Source of the DNA: Aeromicrobium sp. Root495
GTDB lineage: Bacteria; Actinomycetota; Actinomycetes; Propionibacteriales; Nocardioidaceae
NCBI RefSeq assembly: GCF_001426755.1
Contig: NZ_LMFJ01000001.1
Coordinates: 1,483,846 to 1,547,845 of the forward strand
Length of the DNA: 64,000 nt
Direction: 5' to 3'
Within the stretch, counting starts at the first letter, position 1, and every line of letters starts with the position of its first letter. A program made the translations under genes and the position numbers. Shown one piece after another: positions 36,638 through 44,958 of this stretch. The notes under the pieces are model-generated. The model did not search any database. It had not been told where the DNA came from and saw only the letters and a list, made by a program, of their open reading frames with translations.

Positions 36638-37855
36638 TCAGGGCAAAGCAAGGACCGCGACGCACTCCACGTGGTGCGTCATGGGAAAGAGGGCGAACCC
36701 ACGGAGCGAGACGAGCTCGTAGCCCGAGGAGAGCGGCACGACGAGGTCGCGGGCCAGGGCGGCCGGGTCGCACGCGACGTAGACGATGCGGCGCGGGCGC
36801 AGTCCGACGACGTCGGCGATGGCCTTCTTCGCACCGGTGCGCGGAGGGTCCAGCACGACGACGTCGACCCGGCCGTCGAGCGCCGCGACGAGCGAGCCGT
36901 CGCGCAGGCTCCGCTCAGTGGTGCGGTCGAGGAGCTGCACCTGGGCCAGGTCGTGGAGGTTGCGGCGGGCGTCGCGACTGCCGCCCGGGTCCGACTCCAC
37001 CGAGACCACACGGCCCTCGGGTCCGACGCCCTCGGCGAGGAACGCGGTGAAGAGGCCGACGCCGGCGTAGAGGTCCGCGGCGTGGTCGCCCCGCCGGAGC
37101 TCGGCGCCGGCGAGCACCGCGCCGACGAGCGTGTCGGCCGACTCGGGGTGGACCTGCCAGAACCCGGAGCCGGTGACCCGGAACCGGCGGTCGCGCACCT
37201 GCTCGTGCACGGCACGACGACCGTGCCGGACCTGTCCGTCGGTGCTCACGACTCCGTCGGCCAGGCCCTTGGGCACCGAGGCGTCGGTGACCACGAGGCT
37301 CTCTCCCGTGGACCCGGTCACCGCCTCGACAGGTCCGGCGTCCCAGCGTCGGCCGAGCACGTCGGGCAGGTCGGGATGGGCGATGAGGCACTCCTCGACG
37401 GGGACGACCTCGTGGGATCGGTGCGCGCGGAGCCCGGGCCTGCCGTCGTCGTCGACGGCGAAGGTGACGCGCGTGCGCCAGCCCAGGACGTCACCCACCG
37501 GCTCCACCCTTCCGGTCCAGTCCACGCCCGCCAGACGGTGCAGCTGCTCGCGCACGACGGAGGTGAGGAGGTCGAGCTGGGCGTCGGGGTCGACGTGCTG
37601 GAAGTCGCAGCCACCGCAGCGACCCGCGTAGCGACACGGAGGCTCGACGCGCCCCGGCGCGGCCTCGAGGACCTCGACGGCGTCGGCGCGCAGGAACCGC
37701 TTGGAGCGATCGGTCACGCGGATCCGCACCCGCTCCCCCGGCATCGTGTGGCGCACGAAGACGACCTGACCGTCGAGCCGGGCCACGCAGTGGCCGCCGT
37801 GGGCCACCGGCCCGACGTCGACGACCGGCAGGTCCTCGGTCTCTGCAGAGCTCAC
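36638..37855 (-). CDS. TrmA/RumA-type uracil-C5 RNA methyltransferase
   Basis: 405 residues. N-terminal TRAM domain (VGPVAHGGHCVARLDGQV), an Fe-S cluster set with Cys74, Cys80, Cys83 and Cys156, an SAM-binding DLYAGVGLFTAFLA, the DPPRTGA motif and the catalytic VACDPAALARD cysteine near 360. It makes m5U in 23S rRNA or tRNA using SAM. GTG 37855 shares one base with the stop of the KimA-like gene (TAGTG), so translation is coupled. The same pair occurs in mycobacteria (Rv2690c/Rv2689c, from memory). Confidence 0.92.
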   Translation of the reverse strand: MSSAETEDLPVVDVGPVAHGGHCVARLDGQVVFVRHTMPGERVRIRVTDRSKRFLRADAVEVLEAAPGRVEPPCRYAGRCGGCDFQHVDPDAQLDLLTSVVREQLHRLAGVDWTGRVEPVGDVLGWRTRVTFAVDDDGRPGLRAHRSHEVVPVEECLIAHPDLPDVLGRRWDAGPVEAVTGSTGESLVVTDASVPKGLADGVVSTDGQVRHGRRAVHEQVRDRRFRVTGSGFWQVHPESADTLVGAVLAGAELRRGDHAADLYAGVGLFTAFLAEGVGPEGRVVSVESDPGGSRDARRNLHDLAQVQLLDRTTERSLRDGSLVAALDGRVDVVVLDPPRTGAKKAIADVVGLRPRRIVYVACDPAALARDLVVPLSSGYELVSLRGFALFPMTHHVECVAVLALP

Positions 37856-39855
37856 TAGCGCGGACCCCTGAGGTTGTTGCGGCGCGCCGCCTTCTCGCGC
37901 TCGATGAGCCGCTCCTTGGCCTGAGCGGCGGACTGCAGCTGGTACGGGACGCTCGTGACCATGACGCCGGGCATGAAGAGGAGACGGCCCTTGAGGCGCA
38001 GGGCGGTCTGGTTGTGCAGGAGCTGCTCCCACCATCGACCCACGACGTACTCGGGGATGTAGACGGTCACGATGTCACGCGGGCTGCTCTTGCGCAGCTC
38101 CTTGACGTAGCGCAGCACGGGCCGCACCAGCTCCCGGTACGGCGAGTCCACGATGACCAGCGGCACCTGGATGTGGAGCTCGTCCCACTCCTCGCGCAGT
38201 CGGTCGGAGGCGCCGGGCTCACGCTCCACGTAGAGCGCCTCGAGCGTGTTGGGACGCGAGACCTTGGCGTAGGCGAGCGCGCGCATCGTGGGCTTGTGCA
38301 GCCGACCCACGAGGACCACGGCGTGGACCCGCGACGGCAGCATGACGTCCTGGTCGTCGATGGCCAGCTCGTCCGCCACCCGCGCGTAGTGCCGCGAGAT
38401 GCCCCGCATGAGCAGGTAGATGAGGATCATCGCCACGATGGCGATCCAGGCGCCGGCGAGGAACTTCGTCACCAGCACGATCACGAGCACCGTGGCCGTC
38501 ATGGCCAGGCCGAAGGCGTTGATGACGCGCGAGCGCTTCATCCGGGAGCGCTCCTGGGGGTCCGTCTCCGTGGCGAGGTGGCGGGTCCAGTGTCGGATCA
38601 TCCCGAACTGGCTCAGGTTGAACGAGACGAAGACACCCACGATGTAGAGCTGGATGAGCTTCGTGACCTCGGCGTCGAACGCCTGGATCAGCACCACCGC
38701 GGCGACGGCGAGGAGGACGATGCCGTTGCTGAAGGCGAGCCGGTCGCCTCGGGTGTCGAGCTGGCGGGGCAGGTGCCCGTCGCGCGCGAGGATCGAGGCC
38801 AGCACCGGGAAACCGTTGAAGGCGGTGTTGGCGGCCAGCACGAGGATGAGGCCCGTGCACGCGATCGTGAAGTAGAAGAGCGGCGTCTCGCCGTAGAGCG
38901 CCTTGGCCAGCTGGCCGATGACGGTGTCCTGCTCGTAGCCCGCGCCCACCGGCTTGCCGTCGAGGAGGAGCTGGTGCGCCGGGTCCTCGACGTAGCGCAG
39001 ATGCATGAGGTCGGCGAGGACCACGATGCTCATGAGCATCGTGATGGCGATCGTGCCGAGGAGCAGGAGCGTCGTGGCGGCGTTCTTGCTCTTGGGTTTC
39101 TGGAAGGCCGGGACGCCGTTGCTGATGGCCTCCACACCGGTCAGCGCTGCACAGCCGGACGAGAACGCCCTGGCCAGCAGGAAGACCATGGCGAGCCCCG
39201 CGAAGGACTCGTAGGGCGCCTCGGGACGGATGTCGTACTTGGAGCTGTCGACCTGCGGAAGATCCCCGAAGAGGTACTTGAAGTAGCCCCAGAAGCCCAT
39301 CAGGAAGATGGAGCCCATGAACAGGTAGGTGGGGATCGCGAAGGCCGTCCCGGACTCCTTGGCACCGCGCAGGTTGAGCGCCATCAGGATGACGACCAGG
39401 ACCGACGCGGCCGTGGCCTCGTGCCCGTCGAGCCAGGGCACCGCGGACGTCGCGTTCTGCACGCCCGAGGAGATGGACACCGCCACCGTGAGGACGTAGT
39501 CGACGAGGAGCGCGCTGGCCACCGTGACGCCCGCCTTGGGCCCGATGTTCACGGTGGCGACCTCGTAGTCACCGCCGCCGCTGGGGTAGGCGTGGACGTT
39601 CTGGCGGTAGGACGCGACCACCGTGAGCATCACCAGGACGACGGCGATGCCGATCTTCCAGTTGAAGGCGTAGGCCGAGAGCCCACCGAGCGAGAGCGTC
39701 AGGAAGATCTCGTCGGGGGCGTAGGCCACCGACGACAGGGCGTCGCTCGCGAAGACGGGGAGCGCGATGCGCTTGGGGAGCAACGTCTCCCCGAGCTGGT
39801 TGCTGCGCAGCTTCTGCCCGACCAGCGCGCGCTTGGCGACTCCGACGATGCCCAC
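37855..39855 (-). CDS. kimA: KimA-like potassium importer (APC superfamily)
   Basis: 666 residues. Twelve-helix APC core with ASDALSSVAY, SYRQNVHAYPSGGGDYEVA, LLVDYVLTVAVSISSG, AFSSGCAALTGVEAISNGVPAF and VLAANTAFNGFPVLASILARDG, followed by a cytosolic domain of about 190 residues ending LLHNQTALRLKGRLLFMPGVMV. The motifs and the two-part layout agree closely with Bacillus KimA (YdaO), a K+/H+ symporter. GTG 39855 follows TAGCAT by 8 nt. Divergent from the Trk regulators CeoB/CeoC, consistent with K+ homeostasis. C-di-AMP control is known for KimA in Bacillus but not shown here. Confidence 0.85.
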   Translation of the reverse strand: MGIVGVAKRALVGQKLRSNQLGETLLPKRIALPVFASDALSSVAYAPDEIFLTLSLGGLSAYAFNWKIGIAVVLVMLTVVASYRQNVHAYPSGGGDYEVATVNIGPKAGVTVASALLVDYVLTVAVSISSGVQNATSAVPWLDGHEATAASVLVVILMALNLRGAKESGTAFAIPTYLFMGSIFLMGFWGYFKYLFGDLPQVDSSKYDIRPEAPYESFAGLAMVFLLARAFSSGCAALTGVEAISNGVPAFQKPKSKNAATTLLLLGTIAITMLMSIVVLADLMHLRYVEDPAHQLLLDGKPVGAGYEQDTVIGQLAKALYGETPLFYFTIACTGLILVLAANTAFNGFPVLASILARDGHLPRQLDTRGDRLAFSNGIVLLAVAAVVLIQAFDAEVTKLIQLYIVGVFVSFNLSQFGMIRHWTRHLATETDPQERSRMKRSRVINAFGLAMTATVLVIVLVTKFLAGAWIAIVAMILIYLLMRGISRHYARVADELAIDDQDVMLPSRVHAVVLVGRLHKPTMRALAYAKVSRPNTLEALYVEREPGASDRLREEWDELHIQVPLVIVDSPYRELVRPVLRYVKELRKSSPRDIVTVYIPEYVVGRWWEQLLHNQTALRLKGRLLFMPGVMVTSVPYQLQSAAQAKERLIEREKAARRNNLRGPR

Positions 39856-39869
39856 GGGGGACGATGCTA
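39856..39869 (-). promoter_or_regulatory. -10 hexamer TAGCAT, near-leaderless kimA
   Basis: TAGCAT (39869-39864) is 8 nt before GTG 39855. No room for a ydaO-type riboswitch: only 102 bp separate the divergent kimA and ceoB starts. Confidence 0.45.
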
Positions 39870-39945
39870 GACCCGATCCGGGCGCACCGTGTCCCAGGTG
39901 AGTGAGAGCGTGCTCACCTGGCCCCGGTCGGGGCCGGGTCCGGTG

Positions 39946-39957
39946 TAGCGTCGCACC
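39946..39957 (+). promoter_or_regulatory. -10 hexamer TAGCGT, leaderless ceoB
   Basis: TAGCGT 39946-39951 followed by six bases and GTG 39958. Confidence 0.55.
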
Positions 39958-40620
39958 GTGCACATCGTGATCATGGGCTGCGGCCGGGTCGGCTCCGCCC
40001 TCGCCCACAGCCTCGAGGAGCGCGGCCACCAGACCGCCGTCATCGATGCCAATGCCGACGCCTTCCGTCGCCTCGGTCCGGGCTTCACCGGGCTCACGGT
40101 CACGGGCATGGGGTTCGACCGCGAGGTCCTGCGCCAGGCCGGCATCGAGCAGGCCGACGGCTTCGCCGCCGTCTCGAGCGGCGACAACTCCAACATCATC
40201 TCCGCGCGCGTGGCCCGCGAGCAGTTCGGCGTCGACAACGTCGTGGCCCGCATCTACGACCCGGGTCGAGCCGAGGTCTACGAGCGGCTCGGCGTCCCCA
40301 CCGTCGCCACGGTCCCCTGGGCCGCCGACCAGGTGCTCCGCCGTCTGCTGCCCGCGGGCTCGGAACCGGCCTGGCGCGACCCGTCCGGTCAGCTGCGCCT
40401 CGACACCGTGTACGCCCCCTTCGCCTGGATCGGACGCACCATCGCCCAGCTCGACGCAGCCTCCGGCGGTCGCGTCGCCTACCTGACCCGGCTCGGAGCC
40501 GGGCAGGTCGCGCGTGCGGACACCGTCATCCAGGAGGGTGACTACCTCAGCATCTTCATGCGCGACGACCAGGCCGAGCAGGTCATCTCCGTGCTCGATG
40601 CCGGACCCGAGGAGGACTGA
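39958..40620 (+). CDS. ceoB: TrkA-family K+ regulator, CeoB-like
   Basis: 220 residues. RCK_N Rossmann domain starting HIVIMGCGRVGSALAHSLEE, with DANADAF after the second strand (acid ribose ligand), then an RCK_C domain from about 140. Such cytosolic rings bind NAD(H)/ATP and gate Trk-type K+ channels. The stop overlaps the start of the paralog by one base (TGATG). Matches mycobacterial Rv2691 in place and size (from memory). No TrkG/H channel gene is in the window. Confidence 0.92.
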   Translation: MHIVIMGCGRVGSALAHSLEERGHQTAVIDANADAFRRLGPGFTGLTVTGMGFDREVLRQAGIEQADGFAAVSSGDNSNIISARVAREQFGVDNVVARIYDPGRAEVYERLGVPTVATVPWAADQVLRRLLPAGSEPAWRDPSGQLRLDTVYAPFAWIGRTIAQLDAASGGRVAYLTRLGAGQVARADTVIQEGDYLSIFMRDDQAEQVISVLDAGPEED

Positions 40621-41282
40621 TGCGCGTCGCCATCGCCGGTGCCGGGGCCGTGGGCCGTTCCGTGGCCCTCGAGCTCTCGGAGAACGGTCACCAGGTCCTC
40701 CTGATCGACAAGTCCCCCGGCTCCATCCGTTCCGACGTCGTGCCGGGGGCCCAGTGGCTCCTGGCCGACGCGTGCGAGCTCTCCTCGCTCCGTGAGGCGC
40801 AGCTCGCCACGTGCGACGTCGTGATCGCGGCCACGGGCGACGACAAGGCCAACCTGGTCATCGCGCTCCTGGCCAAGACCGAGTTCACCGTGCCCCGCAC
40901 CGTCGGACGGGTGAACCACCCCAGCAACGAGTGGCTCTTCAACGAGTCCTGGGGCGTCGACGTCGCCGTCTCCACCCCGCGCCTCATGTCGGCACTCGTG
41001 GAGGAGGCCGTGACGGTGGGCGATCTCGTGCGCCTGTTCACGTTCCGCCAGAGCAACACCAACCTGGTCGAGCTCACGATGCCCGACCACTCCCCCTACG
41101 TGGGGCACCTGGTCCGCGACGTGCCGTGGCCCGAGGACGTCGTGCTCACGGCCATCCTGCGCGACAACACCATCCTCACGCCCGACAAGGACCGCTCGCT
41201 CGAGTCGGGCGACGAGCTGCTGTTCGTGTCCCCCGACGACGCCGAGGACGCACTGGCGCACCTGCTCTCGCCCAAGAGCTGA
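40620..41282 (+). CDS. ceoC: TrkA-family K+ regulator, CeoC-like
   Basis: 220 residues, paralog of the gene before it: RVAIAGAGAVGRSVALELSENGHQVLLIDK Rossmann start, RVNHPSNEWLF central region, RCK_C domain from about 140 with DKDRSLESGDELLFVSP. Two single-RCK-pair proteins probably form a hetero-ring on a Trk channel. Translation coupled to ceoB through TGATG. Confidence 0.92.
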   Translation: MRVAIAGAGAVGRSVALELSENGHQVLLIDKSPGSIRSDVVPGAQWLLADACELSSLREAQLATCDVVIAATGDDKANLVIALLAKTEFTVPRTVGRVNHPSNEWLFNESWGVDVAVSTPRLMSALVEEAVTVGDLVRLFTFRQSNTNLVELTMPDHSPYVGHLVRDVPWPEDVVLTAILRDNTILTPDKDRSLESGDELLFVSPDDAEDALAHLLSPKS

Positions 41283-41330
41283 CGGACGGCCCTGGCCGGA
41301 CCCGCGCCTCCTGAGCCTGTCCGAGGCGTC

Positions 41331-42005
41331 TCAGAGGCCGCGGGTGTCCTCGAGCGGTGTGTGGTTGCGGCCCAGGACCCAGCCCATGGCGGCGAAGGCC
41401 GCCACCTGCAGCGGCCACCCCAGCACGATCTTGGACGTCCCGAGCAGTCCCACCTGGTCCGAGGCGTACAGCGGGTACTGCACGAGCACCCGGACGATGC
41501 AGGGCGCGGCGAAGAGCCACGTCAGGAGCGAGCAGAGGCGCACGACCTGGCGGTTCGTGTGCCAGGCCGTGGGGTCACCCGTGAGGCTCCCCACGAGGAA
41601 GCCCACGACCGGCCAGCCCACGAGGATCGACACGATGAACACCGCCGCGTAGGCGCCGTTGTAGAGGATGCCCGGCAGGAAGACGTCGCGCGCCTCGCCC
41701 GAGCGTGCGGCGAAGACGGCGGCGATCGCGATGCCGAAGAGCGCGTTGAGGACGAACTGGGGGTTGGACCGCTGGACCAGGCGCACCACGAGCAGCACCA
41801 CGGTGAGGCTGATGCTGAGGATGAGCGACGTGCGCAGGTCCTTGGTGGACAGCCACGTGATGGTGAACGAGGCGGTGGGGACGGCGGCCTCCAGGATGCC
41901 GCGGCCTCCGCCCAGGGCATCGGCGAGCCGGCGCCGGACCAGCTCCTCGACGCTGCTGATGTGCTCCTGCGGACCCGGGTCGATCGGCTCGGGTGCCGAG
42001 GTCAT
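41331..42005 (-). CDS. DUF3159-family membrane protein
   Basis: 224 residues. N-terminal VEELVRRRLADALGGGRGILEAAVPTASFTITW then five to six membrane helices, with AWHTNRQVVRLCSLLTWLFAAPCIVRVLVQYPLYASDQVGLLGTSKI-type sequence in the second half, all typical of DUF3159. Function unknown; the gene is conserved between the Trk regulators and the OB-fold gene across Actinobacteria (Rv2693c). ATG 42005 overlaps the OB-fold stop (ATGA), so the two are coupled. Confidence 0.85.
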   Translation of the reverse strand: MTSAPEPIDPGPQEHISSVEELVRRRLADALGGGRGILEAAVPTASFTITWLSTKDLRTSLILSISLTVVLLVVRLVQRSNPQFVLNALFGIAIAAVFAARSGEARDVFLPGILYNGAYAAVFIVSILVGWPVVGFLVGSLTGDPTAWHTNRQVVRLCSLLTWLFAAPCIVRVLVQYPLYASDQVGLLGTSKIVLGWPLQVAAFAAMGWVLGRNHTPLEDTRGL

Positions 42006-42355
42006 GCCTCGAGCTCGTAGCGGGGGTTGTAGATGATCCGCTCCGGTCCGCGGCGGCCGATGCGCCCCTCGGCCGTGAGCTTGCGCCCCGGTCGGATGCC
42101 CGTGATGGTGCGTCGGCCGAGCCACACGAGGGTGACTGCGTCGGAGCCGTCGTAGAGCTGGACCTCGAGGGCCTGGACGCCACCGGTGGGACGCAGGGTG
42201 ACGGACCGGACGACACCGTGGATGGTGGCGTAGCAGCGCTCGGGCTGCGAGGCGATGAGCGTGCAGCCGGCCTTGGCCGCCTCGTCCTGCAGCTCGCTGA
42301 CCTCCTGCTGCTCCGAGGAGAGCCGGTTCAGCGTGCGGCTGATGAGTCCTGTCAT
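42002..42355 (-). CDS. OB-fold nucleic-acid-binding protein (Rv2694c-like)
   Basis: 117 residues. A helical N-terminus (residues 1-35) precedes a five-strand OB fold: YATIHGVVRSVTL, ALEVQLYDGSDAVTLVWLGRR, GRKLTAEGRIGRR. It is related to the tRNA-anticodon/RecG-type OB domain. Binding target unknown. ATG 42355 follows TAGACT by six bases. Its stop overlaps the DUF3159 start. Confidence 0.85.
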   Translation of the reverse strand: MTGLISRTLNRLSSEQQEVSELQDEAAKAGCTLIASQPERCYATIHGVVRSVTLRPTGGVQALEVQLYDGSDAVTLVWLGRRTITGIRPGRKLTAEGRIGRRGPERIIYNPRYELEA

Positions 42356-42367
42356 GTCTTCAGTCTA
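42356..42367 (-). promoter_or_regulatory. -10 hexamer TAGACT, leaderless OB-fold gene
   Basis: TAGACT (42367-42362) followed by six bases and ATG 42355. Confidence 0.55.
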
Positions 42368-42390
42368 GGCACGTGCCCGGGCGACGCGTG

Positions 42391-43059
42391 TCAGGCGTCG
42401 TCGGGCTCGAGGCCGTTCTCGTCCAGGAGCGGGATGCTGGGGTCGAGCGTGAGGGGAAGCGCCTCCCGCGACATCATCGGGCCGGACCCCCGGACGACCA
42501 CCACGTCGCGCAGGGCCGCGACGAGGGGCTCGGCGGCGTCGTCGTCGAAGGCAGCGAGCCCGAGCAGGGTCCCGCGCAGGAACCAACGGGGTCCGTCGAC
42601 GCCGATGATGCGTCCGGGCTGGACGCCCTCCTGACCGTCGGGGAGCTCGGCCGGGATGCCGGTGCGGAGCTCGGTGCCGAAGGGGCCGGGCGCCTCGGTG
42701 TGCTGACCGCCCAGCCGGTCGACCTCGGCCTTGAGGTCGTTGCGGACCTCCTCCCACAGGCTGCCCGTGCGGCCTGCGGCGAAGGCGCGCAGCTCCAGGA
42801 CCGACTCCGCGGTGACCAGGAGGACCGCCAGACGGTCCGTGGTCCCCTCCTCAGGCGGGACCTGGATGGCGTAGCCCTCGTGCACGGGGATCTGGAGGGC
42901 ACCGAGGTCGACCCGCTCACCCGCGGGCGCGTCGGCGGCGTCCCACGGACCCGCGGCAGGAGCGGCCTGCTCGTCGGTCAGCTCCTCGGTGGGCTCCTGC
43001 GTCGCGGCGGGCTCCTGCGCGGAGCCCTGGTCGCGGTCCTTCTTGCGCCAAGCCATCAT
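42391..43059 (-). CDS. DUF3710-family protein
   Basis: 222 residues. Acidic, low-complexity N-terminus (to about 40), then a globular domain with [41 protein letters not shown] and [15 protein letters not shown], the DUF3710 marks. Function unknown, nearly always beside dut in Actinobacteria. Two ATG codons (43059 and 43056) overlap the dut stop (ATGATG), so translation is coupled and the exact first residue is uncertain. Confidence 0.88.
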   Translation of the reverse strand: MMAWRKKDRDQGSAQEPAATQEPTEELTDEQAAPAAGPWDAADAPAGERVDLGALQIPVHEGYAIQVPPEEGTTDRLAVLLVTAESVLELRAFAAGRTGSLWEEVRNDLKAEVDRLGGQHTEAPGPFGTELRTGIPAELPDGQEGVQPGRIIGVDGPRWFLRGTLLGLAAFDDDAAEPLVAALRDVVVVRGSGPMMSREALPLTLDPSIPLLDENGLEPDDA

Positions 43060-43517
43060 TCCCCCTCCTTCGGTGCGGCAGCGGCCACACCCGTCGAACC
43101 GTAGCCGCCTGCGCCGCGCGCCGAGTCGTCGAGGCTCGCGACCTCGACGAACACCGCCTGCTCGACCCGCTGGACCACCAGCTGGGCGATCCGGTCGCCG
43201 CGCTCGACGGCGAACGAGTCGTGCAGGTCGTGGTTGACGAGGAGCACCTTGATCTCACCGCGGTACCCGGCGTCGATCGTCCCGGGCGTGTTCACCACGG
43301 AGATCCCGTGCCGGAGCGCCAGGCCCGAGCGCGGGTGCACGAACGCGGCGTACCCGGCGGGGAGGGCGATGGCGATGCCCGTCGGCACCAGGGCCCGCTC
43401 GCCGGGCGCCAGGGTGGCCGAGGTGCTCGCGTGCAGGTCGGCACCGGCGTCGCCCGGATGGGCGTACGTCGGCAGCGGGAGCTCGGTGTCCAGGCGGGTG
43501 AGCGCGATCTCGACCAT
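43056..43517 (-). CDS. dut: dUTP diphosphatase
   Basis: 153 residues, trimeric dUTPase. All five motifs visible: [45 protein letters not shown] and the C-terminal [10 protein letters not shown] that closes over substrate. It hydrolyses dUTP to dUMP, keeping uracil out of DNA. ATG 43517 sits 6 nt after TAGGGT. Divergent from DUF3093. Confidence 0.98.
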   Translation of the reverse strand: MVEIALTRLDTELPLPTYAHPGDAGADLHASTSATLAPGERALVPTGIAIALPAGYAAFVHPRSGLALRHGISVVNTPGTIDAGYRGEIKVLLVNHDLHDSFAVERGDRIAQLVVQRVEQAVFVEVASLDDSARGAGGYGSTGVAAAAPKEGE

Positions 43518-43529
43518 GGGCCGACCCTA
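43518..43529 (-). promoter_or_regulatory. -10 hexamer TAGGGT, leaderless dut
   Basis: TAGGGT (43529-43524) followed by six bases and the dut ATG. Only 56 bp separate dut from the divergent DUF3093 gene. Confidence 0.55.
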
Positions 43530-43561
43530 TCCACGCGCGACGGGTCCTGCCCCGGCCCACG

Positions 43562-43573
43562 TAGGCTGGTGAC
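43562..43573 (+). promoter_or_regulatory. -10 hexamer TAGGCT, leaderless DUF3093 gene
   Basis: TAGGCT 43562-43567 followed by six bases and GTG 43574. Confidence 0.55.
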
Positions 43574-44077
43574 GTGGCTGCTCACCGCGAACGTCTCGTC
43601 GCTCCCCTGTCCTGGTGGATCGCGGCCCTCGCGTTCTCCGTCGTGTGCGGCTGGATCGTGCTGGTGGCCACGCGCTGGCCCATCGGCATCGCCGCGGCCG
43701 TCGTCGTCGCGGTCGTCACGGCCGGGACGCTGTGGCGCTATGGCGACGTGGTCGTGTCCGCCGGGCCCGACGGGTTCCGGGCCGGACGGGCCCACCTGGC
43801 GCTCGAGCACGTGGCGTCCGTCGAGGCGCTCGGGGTGAAGGCGCTGCGCGAGCGCCTCGGACCCACGGCCGACGCCCGTGCGTGGCTGATGACCCGCCCC
43901 TACGTCCTCACGGGAGTCGTCGTCACGCTCGACGACCCCGCCGACCCCACGCCGTACTGGCTCGTGTCGTCCCGCGCCCCGGAGCGTCTCGTCGCGGCGA
44001 TCGAGTCGGTACGCCAGACTGGCCCGACACCAGCAACGGGAGGCGCCTCGCATGGCGAGCAAGAAGAAGAAGGCTGA
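43574..44077 (+). CDS. DUF3093-family membrane protein
   Basis: 167 residues. Starts HRERLVAPLSWW, two hydrophobic helices (about 14-32 and 35-52), then a PH-like beta domain with TRPYVLTGVVVTLDDPADPTPYWLVSSR near the end, characteristic of DUF3093. Unknown function. The last 26 nt overlap the next gene in another frame. Confidence 0.85.
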   Translation: MAAHRERLVAPLSWWIAALAFSVVCGWIVLVATRWPIGIAAAVVVAVVTAGTLWRYGDVVVSAGPDGFRAGRAHLALEHVASVEALGVKALRERLGPTADARAWLMTRPYVLTGVVVTLDDPADPTPYWLVSSRAPERLVAAIESVRQTGPTPATGGASHGEQEEEG

Positions 44078-44495
44078 CGCCAAGAAGGCGACAGCGGGCA
44101 CCACGACCGCGGGCGGCACGAAGAAGGGCTCGGCGGGCAGCCGTGGCGCCTGGAAGATCATGGACCGCAGCACCACCGTCGCTGCGGCCCTCCTGGCGCG
44201 TGAGGTCTCCTCGGTGTCCTGGCGTGCCGTGACGGGCAAGAAGCCCCCCACCAACGCCCGCCACCCCGAGGTGGGGACCCGTGAGGCCGTGGCGTGGGCC
44301 ATGGTCGGTGGTGCCCTCACCGAGCTCGTGAAGATCGGTGTGCGGCGCTACGCAGCCACCTACTGGGTCAAGTCCACCGGGAAGCTCCCGCCGGGCATGA
44401 AGACCCTCTCCGCGCCTCCCCTCGTCGACCCGGCCACCGTGGTGCCGGAGCCGCAGAAGCCCGCCGGCCGGCGCGGCCGTCGTCGCCGACGCTGA
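44052..44495 (+). CDS. DUF4235-family protein
   Basis: 147 residues. Lysine/glycine/threonine-rich N-terminus of about 30 residues (ASKKKKADAKKA), a DUF4235 core with WKIMDRSTTVAAALLAREV, WRAVTGKKPPTN and AVAWAMVGGALTELVKIGVRRY, then a basic tail ending in a run of arginines. Probably membrane-associated through the AVAWAMVGGALTEL helix. Starts inside the 3' end of the DUF3093 gene (26-nt overlap). Confidence 0.82.
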   Translation: MASKKKKADAKKATAGTTTAGGTKKGSAGSRGAWKIMDRSTTVAAALLAREVSSVSWRAVTGKKPPTNARHPEVGTREAVAWAMVGGALTELVKIGVRRYAATYWVKSTGKLPPGMKTLSAPPLVDPATVVPEPQKPAGRRGRRRRR

Positions 44496-44513
44496 CCGTG
44501 TCCGGACACAAGT

Positions 44514-44540
44514 GACGCCGCTGACGATGTCAGCGGCGTC
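44514..44540. terminator. Bidirectional terminator hairpin
   Basis: GACGCCGCTGAC, 3-nt loop, GTCAGCGGCGTC: a perfect 12-bp stem in the 86-bp convergent gap between DUF4235 and DUF4193, suited to stop both transcripts. Confidence 0.75.
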
Positions 44541-44581
44541 TCAGGCCGTTCTTCGGGCGTGCGCCGGCGGCGCACCCGTGC

Positions 44582-44884
44582 TCAGTACGCGCAGTCGCGG
44601 CAGATGAGCTGCCCGTTCTTCTTCTCCTCGGCGAGCTGCGAGCGGTGGTGCACCAGGAAGCACGAGCTGCAGGTGAACTCGTCCTGCTTCTTGGGCACGA
44701 CCTGGACCGCGAGCTCCTCGTGGGACAGGTCAGCACCCGGAAGCTCGAATGATTCCGCAGCCTCGGTCTCGTCCTCGTCGACCTTGCCCGAGTTCTTCTC
44801 GTGGCGACGTGCCTTGAGCTCCTCGATGCTGTCCTCGGACTGCTCTTCCTCGGTCTTGCGCGGCGCGTCGTAGTCGGTAGCCAT
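44582..44884 (-). CDS. DUF4193-family zinc-ribbon protein
   Basis: 100 residues. Very acidic N-terminal half, then VQVVPKKQDEFTCSSCFLVHHRSQLA and a C-terminal ICRDCAY, giving a CxxC...CxxC zinc ribbon. AAGGAGGG lies 5 nt before ATG 44884. Typical DUF4193 length and place next to suhB (Rv2699c). The acidic plus zinc-ribbon layout suggests binding to RNA polymerase or ribosome, but no function is established here. Confidence 0.88.
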   Translation of the reverse strand: MATDYDAPRKTEEEQSEDSIEELKARRHEKNSGKVDEDETEAAESFELPGADLSHEELAVQVVPKKQDEFTCSSCFLVHHRSQLAEEKKNGQLICRDCAY

Positions 44885-44958
44885 GTGCCCTCCTTCTCAT
44901 CCCATCAACCGGCGTGATTGTTCCACACCGCACCAAACTGTTGTTCGTGGCGTAGGAC

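Noticed and set aside
39856..39957. ydaO (c-di-AMP) riboswitch before kimA
   Set aside because: The divergent gap is only 102 bp and both starts appear leaderless or nearly so; there is no room for the aptamer.
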